From: Ananas comosus
Taxonomy: Eukaryota > Streptophyta > Magnoliopsida > Poales > Bromeliaceae
Reading direction: 5' to 3'
Assembly (NCBI RefSeq): GCF_001540865.1
Contig: NC_033636.1
Span: forward strand, 3,774,337 to 3,838,336
DNA: 64,000 nucleotides
A program made the position numbers and the translations under genes. Below, one piece after another: positions 20,197-32,292 of this stretch. How positions within the stretch are numbered: position 1 is the first letter of the stretch; every line of letters starts with the position of its first letter. The notes beneath the pieces were generated by a model. The model was not told the DNA's origin. It worked only from the letters and a program-made list of their open reading frames with translations, and did not search any database.

Positions 20197-23100
20197 ATGT
20201 AAAGATATGGGCAAAATGACCTAATAGAGCTACGTTTTGCCGCAGGTAAAGAACGAAAGGTCTAAAAATCCCAAGAAAATCATCGGAGCACCTTTGAGAG
20301 CCTACGAGGTGGGTGGTGCTTTTCAAACTTGTTAAACTTCCCTCTATGCCTAATGTGTCATTCAATTGAGCATATGTATATACATTGTTGCATGCATTTT
20401 AGGGTAAAGTAATGATAAAAATGTGATGTTGCATGATTGTGAGCACAACTTGCATAATGTGATGGTTAAGAACCTTATGAATGTCAAAACCCTATATATG
20501 TATGCAGGAGAGAAAGTGTGAGAACCGAAGTGAGGCAAAAGAAACCGAGTGACACAATGAGACATAGATCGAGTGGCATTTGATAATGTAAAGTAAAGTG
20601 ACACTAGAGCTAGTGTGGGGCAAAGAACTAATGTGATGTAAAGAATAATGATAATGACTAAAGTGAAGTTAAAATGGGACGTAAAGAACATGAATGCTAA
20701 AGATAGCCAAAAGTAAAGAATTGTAAAGAACAATGATTGCTAGAGTTAGCAACATAAAGTGATGTAAAGAACACTAGAGTTAGTGTAATGACTTGATTGA
20801 ACTTATAATCCTTAGAGCTAAGGATTCGATCATACTTGCTATGAGTTCCGTGCTTGAGGGCAGTCGCACCCCCTCAAGCGATGCGCTCCGGAGTTTTTGC
20901 ATCACGGGTTGGAGTAAACCCGAGGACGGTCCTAGCGGGTGAGTTCCTGCGATGATGGACTTAATGTGAAGCAAGTTTAATGTGGCGAAACCCCCGGGTT
21001 AGCCTTGAGATTAAAGAACAAAGAGCAAAGAACAAAGAACAAATACAAAGTGTAAAGTGCAAAGAGCCAAGAACTTGCATAATCTGCATATGTTAATGTT
21101 GAGCATATTTCCTGCTTATTGTTCAGGCATATTAGCATCATGTTATAGATTGGTTACAATATTCAGCTTATCCTTTCTATTATGCTTGAGTTAGTCCTAG
21201 TGGGAAAGTCGGTGATATTGAAGCCGAACCCACTGGGAACTTTGTTGTAGTTCTCACCCAACTATTTCCACAGAGCCGGGACCGAGCGAGCTGGCGAGCG
21301 ACCGAGGTAAAGGCATCGCGCCTTAGTCAGAGGCCACCAGAGTTGGGTTTATATTTTGTTAGTAGTTACCCCTTATATCATCTTTTGTATTTGATGATTT
21401 AAAATGTTGATGTATTAAGCAAAGAAAGAAAAGAATGTAAAGCTCTCTTTTTAGGTAAATGAGATGTAAGAAAGAAATGATGTAGTGATGTAATGAAATG
21501 TAAGGAAGTTGAAAATGTTCAAGTTAGACTTAATGTATATGATCTAAATTGAATCATTATACTAGTTGAATGTTTAGTTTCCTTTCTTTCACTCGTGGCT
21601 ATTGCTTACCCTCGTGTAAGCCGTATTTGTATGTTTCCGCTAGTGCACTTCATTGTTTGAAAATGTACATGTGATGAGCCTTGGGCGGACAGGGGAAACT
21701 CTGTCCGTTCGGCGTCTGTTTGACGCGCTCGGGCCGGCCCGAATTGGTATCGGTCCCGGGGCGTGACAAAAGCCCTCCCAGCTACATAAAATCATATTAT
21801 TTTATGTGATTTCTGGGCTTTTATGGTCCCTCCACGCAAACCAGAGGTCAATCAGCTAAGCCGAGATAGTTGTTGATGGGTCATAGCGTGCCGGAGGCCG
21901 TGCTCACCTTTCGGAGCACTGCCGGCCACTGTGGCATGCGCACGAGTGACACGAAAATCAGCAAAATAGCGCGCATAGCGCTGAGATCGCGTCTAATACA
22001 CCAGCCATGGCATCTTTAACCCTAACGGAGGTGAGCACAGTGTTCAGCACGAAGTGAGGATGATCGTGCTCACTCCCACAATCATCGGCGTGCCTTCGGA
22101 TCACCAGAAAGGTGACTGGAACCCCAAACAGCGTGCTGGAGACTAAAAGACAACCTTGCCTGAGCAATGGGAGCTAGGGTTGGTCGTCGGCGGCCGGACG
22201 GCGGGCGATCCGGCCGAGGAAGGGTGCGGCCGGTCGGTGGGGTCCGGGGCGCCTGCTGGCCGGCAGCGGGAGGCGGCCGGTGGCGCTGCGGAGGAGATCA
22301 AGCTGCGGCTTGCTCTCAAGTTCTACAGGTCCGCGGTGGCAAGGCGACGGCCGGAGGAGCTCGGGACGGCGACGACCCGTCGCTGGAGGCCGAGGGAGAG
22401 AAGGTGCGCCCCGCTGGCGGTGGCGACGCGTGGTGGCTGAGATGGCTCGGCCTTGGCCCGCATCAAATCTGGGCGGCCGCATGATGGAAGAGTGGCGGCC
22501 GGCGACGCGCGGGAACGGCGGGAAAACGCGCCGGGGGTCGCCGAAGGCCTGACGAGCTCAGGGTGGCCGATCTAGGGCATCCACTACGCGCAAGTCTCGA
22601 GTCCAGGTTAGTTCGACCTGGGTGGCTCGGTTTGGCCGCAGTTTGCACAAGATGCTCCGGTGGCGAACGGGGACGACGAAGACCGACGAAAACGGCGCCG
22701 GTGAAGGACCTCAGCCGAGGGGAACACTTCCAGGGGGTTGAGACAGCTTTCTAACCTCCTTCGGCAGAGAGGAAGGTGAAGGTGGCCGAGAGGGGAAAGA
22801 GGGAGTTGCTGCAGTGATTTTCCGGCGGTCGGAGCTGTTTGCCGGCGGCCGGGCGTGCGCACAGGCAGGGCAGGGCTCAGCTGGGGCGGCTAGGGTGGAC
22901 TAGGTCAGCTGGGAGGCGAATTAGGGTTAGGGTTTCCATGGTGAACCCTAAAACCCTATTTATGCCATATGTATAATTACAGAAAAGCCCACCATAGACC
23001 TATATTTTCAGCTAGGTCCCCTGCTAGTACATGACATTTGCACGCTTGTCCCTCGACGTTCGAATTCGCGCAAAACGGCGCATAAAATATTGAGGTTTCC

Positions 23101-23647
23101 GCGATTTTACTGTTTTGCCGATTTCGATCCCTCTGCGAACAATTTGCGATTCCTGAAGATCCGTCCGTCGGATTTCCAATCGGATCGCGCCAGCTCGTTC
23201 AACACGACTTGGGGCAATGAATCTGGCATCTTGTTTCGTCCGATTTGGTTTCCGATTTGCAACGAAACCAACCCTCTTTACATTCCACCATGTAACCTCA
23301 TACATTTGCATATGTAAAACTAATCAAACCCCTTTTTCTCGACAACCGTGCATCAGAACCCAAATCCGTCAGTGCCATTGGGTCCAGAATAGTCAAACCG
23401 TTCAAAACGAGCTATTGGATTGCTATGAACGGAGTCCGAATGCACCAGAAGCCAACTCTACTCCGTGGCCTCTTTGAAAAATCGGGTTACTATTCACTTT
23501 AAGTGAAAACTAATGATCGTGTAACTTCTCCGTTCTAACTCGTTTTCTCTTGAAACTTGACGAGTGCTTATGTAATTAAATTACACACAAAAACATCATC
23601 AACAGAGGGTTTAGCTACATTGCCAAAATCTCAGTCCTTACACGCTA

Positions 23648-25500
23648 AGGGGAAAAAAAAAATTGATCAGCCTCAAGGTGGGCAGGGTACAGCAGTGGAA
23701 GAAAGCAGCCAGCCAACAGATAGTTGATGTTGGTGATGTTGTAACGGACATTCCTTCAAGAATTGAACGAATTAAAGGTCGTGAAAGGAAACGAAAGGAA
23801 TTGTCCCATGATTTCACACCGGGTGACCGTCGTATAAGTCGACATTATAGAAGAAATCATCATGGTGGTCTGAAGCTCGAGGGGGCCGAAGATGCTGAAG
23901 AGGCTTCAGATTATGTGTCAGGGACCATTGCGGAGGCCCTTATGGTAATATGTGATGTAGTTAGTTCCTTACTTTTAGTGTGAATAAACTTATATCATAT
24001 AAAGTTTGACTTTTGCACATGATTTGGTTTCTAATAGGAAATGAAAAGTGACCTTGGAGATCCAAGAAGTGTAATACCAACCGTTGATGTTGATGATGTA
24101 CCGCTCAAGTTGTGTCACACGGGTTCATTGTTGAGTGACTAACTACCTCAGAAGAGATAATATTTTCAAAGATGAGCCGGATGCAATTAATTTTCTAATT
24201 TTTCGACCAATTACAAAGTTCGTCAACCTTTTTGTATATGTAGTGATTAGTTAGCATTAAATATATTTAGCAATCTAATTGAGCTCTAACTATTTATCAT
24301 TTTTTTATTTCGTAATATTATATATTATATTTTTTGGATAGGGGACTCACATGCCAAGATGATACAAAAGGGTCACATTCGTCTTCTGTTAGCGGTGAAG
24401 TCCTCCGTGATTATTTATTTGGAGGCCCGACGTGCGACGAGGTTAGTGTTGCCAAAGATAATGTATTGTACTTAGAGCTTGTAGCTTGTTTTATATATAT
24501 TACTCTAATTCTTTTTTGTTTGCTATCGTAATTTAGGTGATTAATGTATCTTTCCATATACTTGATAAGCTGGATAGCAAGGGTGTATAGAAATTTACTG
24601 AACCTACTATTTTCTGCCGAAGTGAAGTTACGGTGAGTTTGATGCTTTCACTATTTGATTAGTTGTTCACTATTTGATTTATTGACATACCTCAATATTG
24701 AACTCAGTATAAATATTTATTTTGTTATACAAGAGGCATCTTGCGCTAAAAGACTTGAACACAAAAAATATATTTTAGTATTTATAACAATATTAAAGTT
24801 AGATAGTTTATTAGCTTGTTTAACTTATAATTGTAGCAATTGAATAGTTGCATTAATTTACAAAACTTTAATAACTTACTCTTTGGTATAGCAAGCAACT
24901 TCATCACATTCAATTACCCGTTCGAGTACCTATCATACTTTTCGTAAGACTTCTTGCTAACTCAATTCCTTTTTTTATGCAGATGCACATACTAAATAAG
25001 ATGCAGGGAATTGGGAAGGATGAGCCATTAACGGCTGATTTTGTCATGGATGTGGTTTTTGGAAGTGTATCTATATGTCACTTCCTGGAAAAAATAAATA
25101 CGCATAACTGCAACAAGAATAGATTTGTACTTATTCCTGTACATAGTAATTGGCATTGGCATTTGCTATCAATTGATTTGAAGAAAGGGCGTTTTGAGAG
25201 TTCGAACTCGTTGTGAAGTCACATTGGGGCAAAGGATGCTGCACAGTTGCTAGTATTTATTTTATTGTTCACAGTAGGCGAAGTGGTTTGCTTATTTGTT
25301 CACTCGGCAATAATATCTATTGTTCACTAGTTTCAATTTGTTTGCTTATTTCTCTTATATAGGTGAAGTAGTTTTCATCCTATTTTGATCATATCCTCCC
25401 AATACTCACCTGCGCTCCTGACGTCATATTTCGCCTAGAATGTCAACAATATGGTTCCTCTGAAGTTGATTGTGGCATGTACACATGCCTTTTTGTCGAA
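23648..25500 (+). pseudogene. Ulp1-like (C48) cysteine peptidase 3' half, interrupted gene
   Basis: Continuation of the split gene at 13637-15233. Exon-like pieces: 23648-23944 (basic, RIKGRERKRKE), about 24036-24150, about 24341-24440 and about 24983-25216. The last contains RFVLIPVHSNWHWHLLSID and LKKGRFESSNSL, the Ulp1 strand with the catalytic His. About 25411-25500 carries ECQQYGSSEVDCGMYTCLFV, with the nucleophile Cys in DCG. Ulp1 enzymes cleave SUMO from substrates in the nucleus. In KI-MULEs the domain is TE-borne with uncertain function. Frame breaks near the A-run at 23650 and a stop after SNSL argue for a pseudogene. The sequence leaves the Ulp1 fold abruptly at 25500, where LTR DNA begins. 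Confidence 0.75.
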
Positions 25501-26014
25501 CGCGCACACACATGCACACGGTGAGGGAGACAGAAGTTCATCCCTCTCACTCTCTCCTTCTCATTCTCCCAATTTGGAGATCTTGGTGGAGATCGAGCTC
25601 GGGAAGCTCAGAGGAGTGGTGAATCGGGCTTTCAGGCGCTTGGTGGCTCGTAGTGCTTTTGACTCGAAATGAGTTTTTGGGTTTTGAGCTAGGGTTTTGG
25701 GTTTAAACCTTCTAAATGAATTTCTATCAAACCCTAGGCTAATCTAGGCTACAAATTGTAGAGATTAGCAAATGGAATTAGGTTTTACCATGAAGTTTGG
25801 AAAACCTTAGGTTGAAGAGGGATTTGCTTGTGAAGGGTTCTAAAAATATTTTAGCCCTTTAAAACCCTAATTGAGGATTAGGAAATCATGTGAGGCCACT
25901 TGATTTCAAAAGAAAAAATTATTTAGTGGTTCGAAAATGGTAACGAATGGATCTCTTATATAGGACAAGGAAAGCTTGGGAGCGAGCTTGGGGATCCAAG
26001 AAGTTGGGGTAATT

Positions 26015-28239
26015 GTCACGCCCCGCAACCGCCAATTTGATCGGTTCGGGGACGTCAATCAGACGCCGAACGGACAGCACCTCCCATGTCCGCCCAAGGC
26101 CAAAGCAACAAGATCATGTACAACAAGTGCCCAGGAAAACTCATTCACATACATGATCAATGCAAGTATAACAAACAAGCGACTCTATATGCATACACAA
26201 GAGCAAAAGAGAGAGAGAGTTCTAGCTATTATATCTTTCCATTCAACACTTACATAACTTGATTACATTTACATCTCCCAAAATGTATACAAGTTCATCA
26301 TATATATACATGAGTAACTATCCAAAATCCTCACAATACATATATCACCTACGTACACAAGGGTACTCTAATGCAAGTAGGAAAAGCTACTAACTATTAG
26401 GGCGCTATGCCCTTGCCGCGGTCCTCGCCCGGCATGCTCGTACTCGGCCCTGCAACAAAGTGGGGTGAGAACTATATAAATATAGTTCCCAGTGGGTTCG
26501 GCCGCCGACTCCGTCGATCTTCCCACTAGGTCTAAGCAGGCATAAGCAGATAAATAGATATGAAATAACTTCTAGCATAGTAATGAATTCTACAATATAT
26601 ACTACAATGCCTTAATCAACTGAAATGAATGCATGAACAATATAGTAATGAAGTCCGCTATCATGATACTATGTTCAAGAAATAATGCTATTCATTGTTT
26701 ACCCAATCACTTGGCTGACCCGAAGGTTTGCCCTTGACTCACTATGCCATCTCGTAAGGTAAGGAGACGCACCTCGGTCGCAAACCTGAGACCGTCTGTG
26801 CACATCAACTCTGCCCCTCGTGTGACAAACTCCGGAGTGCACAGCTTGTGTGGAGCGACCACTCCAAGCTCAAAACATACTGTGAGTATGATCCAATCCT
26901 CTCAACTCGAGGATACCCTACCAACTAGGGCTAACAATCACTCGGGAATCCACCTATCCCAATGTTCATATTTAAGTGTTTCAACTACACTACGGTTTCA
27001 TGCAACATGTCATAACTAGGGAAATCCACCTATTCTCTAAGTTCACTATGTCATAAGTGTTTTCTTTACACTAAGTTTTATGCCACTCGTCATGTTATCA
27101 TTCATTATACATATGCCACTCGTTATGTCGCTACATAACTATCAAGTTCATCTCTTATTCCGGCTCCATAGGATTTCCAACTTGTCAAGACCCAATTCCT
27201 TATATGTCCACCATATCATGTATTCAACTCACACAATGATATCAACTAGGAAAGCATAAGGAAATGGAAAATGCAACAACTACAATCCTACGATGCATGC
27301 AACATAAGAGATGCTAGGTCAATAATGTAACTAAGACATAGAAGGCAGCCCAGCTGCTTCGGGATGACACCCCCCACCTTTAGGTGATGGCGCGATCCTA
27401 GGATCTTAATTCCACGATTTTAGGATGCCGCCTCGGCCCTCCAGGCGAAAACGAAGCCGAAAATGTCCTTTTCGGCAATATCTTCGTGTAGGCTCAACGG
27501 ATCGCCGAATCGACTTAACCAGCACATCAGAAAACCTAGCAATTAGGTTTACATGGGTCCAATTTAGATCAAACCCAAATATTTTACAAAACCCCATTTT
27601 GGAGCCCTAATATGCATCTATTGCAAAATACCCCAAATCATCTCATGATTCAAGTATTAATCACCTATTTAGCATCCTAGGGTTCCACAAAAATCATTTC
27701 TAGAGCAAAAGATTCAAGCCCTAGAGATCTACCATTAAAGGACATCAAGCTTACCTCCAAAGCTTGCTCCTAGGCCAAGAAGAAGATGAAGAAGATGATG
27801 ATCCCTCTTTCATGCTTCTTCTCCTCCAAATCTTTCTCCTCCTTCCCACCTTGAAGAGAGAGAGAAAGAGAGCTTTAGAGAGAGAGAGGGAGTATATTTT
27901 AGGTTTAGGTTTGAGAGAAATGAGAGGAGAGATCTCATTCCACCCTCAAATAACCTCCACTAAAGCAGAATTGCAAGAAACCCCCTCAACAAGCTGTTTT
28001 CTGCACAGCCCGAACTGGGCTATTTTCGGGTACGAGGTCCGGACCCTAAAGCTAGGGTTCGGAGCCCGAGAGCTCGTAATATCTGCAAATTGTAGAATTG
28101 CTTCACCTTGCTCTGTACAGTCCTTCCTAACCCTTCAAAGCTATTTTCGACGATTTCGGCCTTTACGAAACGTCCCGAACTCGCCTTCGATCAATTTCGA
28201 TCGAAGTTCGGATTTACGTATCGAGGTTATTTCCTTACA
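26015..28239 (-). mobile_element. R2-like solo LTR, minus strand, complete
   Basis: 2225 bp. On the minus strand it starts TGTAAGGAAATAACCTCG and ends GCGGGGCGTGACA. The exact 5-bp TSD GTAAT lies at 26010-26014 and 28240-28244. It has the R2 hallmarks in reverse (TGTCCGCCCAAGGC, GGTGAGAACTATA, CTCTCTCTTT leader). There is no internal domain, so it is a solo LTR. Confidence 0.92.
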
Positions 28240-28864
28240 GTAATTGCAAGTGTCTACAAGCAATTATAAGGTGGGTTGTGCTTCACCGAAATGGCTAGAT
28301 CGCTTCCATGTCAAAAAGTAAAGTATGATATTATTATTGATGCATGCATGTAATGGTAGATTAACTGGTAAACCTACTGTATGATTTATATGTTGCTAGA
28401 TTAAACTATCTACTATTGGACAAGAACATAGGCATATGGAACATATAGGATATATATGTATGCCTAGATGTGGACATTGAACTTAGATCGATCAACTCTA
28501 GAAAAATTAGAGAACTCGCCAAGTGTGAAATCAAGGATTATATGTCATGGAATTATGAATCCTAGGTGTAGACAACTAGGATAGAGAAGAACATGATTGA
28601 ACATTGCACCTAGTGTCATTGAACATAGGTTGGACAACGTACTGGTAGGAAGACCACTTGTATAGAAATGTCATTAAACCTAGAGTCAGGTGAACCTAGG
28701 TGAAAAGAATATAGGACCTAGGGTCATTGAACCTAGGCTATGAGGCATAGTGGTAGGATGACTACTTGGACATGAGGATATAAACCTAAAGAGGTTGACA
28801 TGGAAATGGACGGATGTGCACATCCAGTGATCATGGTGACCTTGGTATTAGAGTTTCGGCATGT

Positions 28865-29041
28865 GCGGCGATTTCGCCGTCAAACTTGATACCAAGGGGG
28901 CACGTGCGACGATTTCGCCACATGGTGACTTGAGCCACTGTTCGGCGTATGCGACGATTTCGCCGCCAGTGGCTAAGTCAGGTAAAGAACTATGCCGCCC
29001 GTTGACTTGAGCCATAGTTCGGCGTGTGCGACGATTTCGCC
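28865..29041. repeat. Four GCGACGATTTCGCC motifs in 180 bp
   Basis: Copies at 28865-28878 (GCGGCGATTTCGCC), 28906-28919, 28951-28964 and 29028-29041. Each can pair GCGA with TCGC as a small stem. Two lie in a larger repeated frame (TTGAGCCAYWGTTCGGCG...GGCTAAGTCA). Confidence 0.9.
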
Positions 29042-29773
29042 GCCAGGTGGCTAAGTCAAGTAAAGCAGTAAGTTATGGATGATTAACTCAAGACCGAGTC
29101 AGGTGAATTAACTTGGCTAAGGTAAAGGAATCCTTAGAAGCAGATTGGATTATGCAATGAATAGTGAAATAGAAAATGGGAGCAGAATACCTAATTGCAT
29201 TGATTTCATTATTGCATTTGGTTGAGGCATAAGCATAATATTTATTACTTGCATAAAATTATATATTTATTTATTAGATTAACTTGCTTATGATGCCTCC
29301 TTTGGACCTGGTGGGTCGAGTTCTTCTCTTGGGTGGCTATACCCACTGGGAACTATGTTTATAGTTCTCACCCTATATTTTTTAGGTATACATGTGAGCG
29401 GCGCGGCGACGAGAGGAAAGAGCGTAGCTCGGCAGATAGCGCCCCACCACTTGAGACCAGGAATAGATGTATCCTGGATCAGCGTAGCTTAGGGTATAGA
29501 ATGGAAAGAAAGAATTAAAATTGTAATAAGTTGATTGTATTTGGAAGCAAATGAATGTAAATGTAAAGTGAATGCTTGTAATAGCTTAGTAATTGTGTTT
29601 GATACCTTCCTTATGCAATCTATGTATGAATTCTGTTCCTGTTTGGAATCGCGTGAATTAATTGTATTGATTGTGACGCCTTGGGTGGACAGAAAAAACT
29701 CTGTCTGTTCGGCGGTCTGTCGGCGCGCCCGAATCCGACCAAAGTGGCGGGTCTCGGAGCTTGACAGATAGGG

Positions 29774-29785
29774 TGGTATCAGAGC
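29774..29785 (+). other. Primer-binding site (initiator tRNA-Met type)
   Basis: TGGTATCAGAGC lies eight bases after the LTR end at 29766. This is the standard minus-strand priming site of plant Gypsy/Copia elements, and it fixes the direction of the element as plus. Confidence 0.9.
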
Positions 29786-30109
29786 ATAGAAATCGTTTAG
29801 ATGGACGTAGGAGAAGTAAGACATAAAGACTTAGGCTTGTGAGAGACGAGAACTTGTGACTTGTGGCGAAAGATGAATCGATTGGGTCAAGTGTTGTATG
29901 CCTCTAAAAAGGATGTCAGAGGTAGATTCAAGGTGCAGTTTATTCTCAACCGAGTGTGTTCATGTTGGCGTGCGATAACATAAAACCGAGGGATGAGAAT
30001 AGGCTCCATTGCGTGACTTTCGCCCGATTTGAGTCTGTGTCGATGCTAATCGTTTTGTGCTTGACCTAGAAGGTCGAGGATTGACCAAATTGTCATGTTT
30101 CAGGGAACG

Positions 30110-31390
30110 ATGACACCGCGTAGGCGATCTTTAACGAGATCAATGCGAGATGGGCCGAGTGAGGTTCCTGAGCAATCTGAGGCGACTGGAGACTCAGAGC
30201 TCCGTGAACAGTTGACCTCGCTCGTTAGAATGACGAGGCAATAAACTGACGTGGTGCGGCGACACCAGGAGGCTGCCTTGCGCGAGGAGCGGATTAGGAG
30301 ACTCTAAAAGACTGTGGAACAACTGGTAGCTGCACTGGTTGTGACGCACCGCGTGCAGCCGGGAGTTGCGACGGAGACCTTTCCATTGAGTTCGGGCAAT
30401 CTAGCCCGTGGCTATACAGAGGTGGACACGGAGAGGGAGCGAGCTTTGGCGGCCCTCATGACCTTCAAGATCGTGAAAATATGGATCGATTCCATGGAAA
30501 CTCTCTTTGAGGATCTATATACCCTAGAGCGAGACAAGGTGCACCTAGCCGCACATTGTTTGGAAAAGTCGGCTAAGGTATGGAGGAAGGGGGTCAAGTG
30601 GAACCGATCCCCTAGTTTTCCTTCGGTCACTTGGGAGGAGTTTCGAGAATTGGTGTTTTTTTGCTTATTTCCCTGACAGTGAAAAGAGAAAGTTTTAGGA
30701 AAGGTTCAGGAAGCTACAACAAGGGGACCGCACGGTGAGGGAGTACGAGCGAGAATTCTCCCGTATTGTGAATTGTGTCCCGTATGTGGTGCGGGATGAC
30801 AAGGACAAAGCCGATTGCTTTGAGCGGGGACTTCGGTCGGAAATTTTCAAGGTTGTGCATCCTTTAAAGTTGCAAGCTTTCGCCGAGGTCTTGGACCGAG
30901 CCATGTGGGTAGAACAAGGTAACGTATTTGTGCAGGAGGAGCGTGAGTCTTATTACAAGGAAAAGGGAAAAGGACAGCCATTGAGTGGATCTGGTGGTCA
31001 GTCGAGTTCTGAACAAACTCCAACGTGTTCACGCTCGCAATCCCGAGCCCCAGGGACCTACCGCACTCGATCCTCGGCGAGATGTGTTATTTGTAGGGGC
31101 CCTCATTATCCACAATAGAGTGAGCAGTGAGAGGGCAAGTGCTTCAATTGTGGGCAACCGGGCCATACACGGGATGAGTGCCCGCAGGGGGATAGCCGGG
31201 CCGTGACACTGGCGACGGCCTTCTCCTCTCCGAGACAACTTGTGGGTATGCCACCTACCGCGGGGTCTAGAGAATATGAATCGGTGTTGAGGCAACCGAG
31301 AGGTTCACGGTGAACGCCAAGTGGCCATGGATATGCAACCCAGGTCGAGGAGCCTATTGCTACCGACGATGCTGTGTCAGGTATGATTTA
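30110..31390 (+). pseudogene. Ty3/Gypsy gag, broken by several stops and a frameshift
   Basis: From the ATG at 30110 (MTPRRRSLTRSMRDGPSEVP) the frame reads through TAA codons at about 30242 and 30307, both at positions where CAA fits. It then gives the gag domain: ALAALMTFKIVKIWIDSMET, YTLERDKVHLAAHCLEKSA, WEEFRELVFFCLFP. A frameshift near 30670 leads to GDRTVREYEREFSRIVNCVP and KADCFERGLRSEIF. The zinc knuckles CVICRGPHYP and CFNCGQPGHTRDECPQ follow, separated by TAG and TGA. This resembles Tekay-type chromovirus gag. No protease, RT or integrase follows, so this copy cannot mobilise itself. Confidence 0.88.
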
Positions 31391-32292
31391 ATTGAAAGAA
31401 ACCATACGTAGAGTGTAATGTGACATTGGAGCATTGCATGCATTTATCATATGATCTTTGCTACTATTTATGCATAAATATGGTAGGGACCAACGTATGG
31501 GTAGGTACTGGGTACCCTGGCATGCTCGTGTCATGAAAAGTGCATCGCCTACCAAAGTGGATAGCTGATTAGACGGTGCAAGTGAATTGCTGGTAACGAG
31601 CTAAGGATGAAAGATAAGGCTCATAGTAGGGATGGAAATGGTGGACCGACTATCAGGCAATGTGAGTAATTGATTGCGAGAGTTGATTCGTGAGACTGAG
31701 GACATCTTTATAATCTGAGAGTTCCGAATGTTGATCTGACGGACCGAATAGTGATGATGTGATCACTATTGCGGAAGTGGTAGGATAATCGCCAAGTTCT
31801 GGTGAGTCGGTCTAGTAGTACCTCAACCAAGGTGAAGAGAATCGTACTCACATGCTTGTGAGCATGGGCAAGATTGCCTAGTGCTTGACTTGTTGTGGAA
31901 AGTACAGTAGCGTAGGACGCTCAAGTATAGGTATCCGTGAAGTGCGGATTTTAGCTCAGCCGATAGGGTTTGTTGGTAGTAGCACTTGAGCATTGCTAAG
32001 TGTGAAGCGGGCCATGGACCACTCGTAAGGCTGGTGGCTCGCACTAGGTGCTTAGAAGCCGATAAAAATGTGTATTGCTTTGTAGAGTGTGTCGTGTGAG
32101 ATCGTGTGATCGTTAGTACACCGAGAATGTGGGTCTACACGCTTGTGAGCGAGAGACGTTGCGCATTATTGAGGCAGGTTTAGGCGGTAGGCCTACGCAG
32201 GATTGGTGGCCTGTGGACCACCCAAGATAGCTGAGGTAAGCGATTTAACCAATGGCTCTAGTAGTACGAGAGCGTTGATTGTATCGAGGTGA
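31391..32292. other. Internal non-coding remainder of the Gypsy element
   Basis: About 900 bp after gag show no protease or RT motif in any frame. The stretch is bounded on the right by the LTR start at 32293. It is either a non-autonomous internal domain or a heavily deleted pol. Confidence 0.45.

Larger units (their letters stand above)
17482..21768 (+). mobile_element. R2-family solo LTR with nested Gypsy fragment
   Basis: It starts TGTAATATACTG and ends GGTCCCGGGGCGTGACA, with an exact 5-bp TSD AAAGC (17477-17481 and 21769-21773). The flanking R1 sequence continues on both sides, so it was inserted into the R1 LTR. Its 3' portion (ACCCACTGGGAACTTTG, GTAGTTCTCACCC, GCCTTGGGCGGACAGGGG) matches 41330-41856 and 45110-45627. 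The interior was enlarged by a Gypsy LTR + gag insertion from 18457. Intact relatives are 2.2-2.5 kb. Confidence 0.9.
15234..23642 (-). mobile_element. R1-family solo LTR (about 4.1 kb net), hosting a nested R2 LTR
   Basis: Read on the minus strand it starts TGTAAGGACTGAGATTTTGG (23642 downward) and ends CCCCGGGGCGTGGCA at 15234. The exact 5-bp TSD CGCTA flanks it (15229-15233 and 23643-23647). Subtracting the nested R2 LTR leaves about 4.1 kb. The same sequence forms the LTRs at 32293-37159 and 42059-44118, beside a PBS and PPT, which proves it is an LTR. No internal domain is present, so it arose by LTR-LTR recombination. It contains GC-rich blocks (22150-22900) whose open frames are not genes. 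Confidence 0.9.
25501..29766 (+). mobile_element. Truncated 5' LTR of a Gypsy element (R2-related), hosting a solo LTR
   Basis: It ends CTCGGAGCTTGACA at 29766, immediately before a PBS. It carries R2-type blocks such as ACCCACTGGGAACTATG, TAGTTCTCACCC and CGCCTTGGGTGGACAG. The left edge abuts Ulp1 sequence with no recognisable TGT start, so the LTR is truncated there. A minus-strand solo LTR (26015-28239) is inserted in it. Confidence 0.75.

Noticed and set aside
22156..22862. Several overlapping GC-rich open frames on both strands
   Set aside because: They are inside the R1 LTR. The equivalent region of the sister LTR (35002-35514) has different frames, so no frame is conserved.
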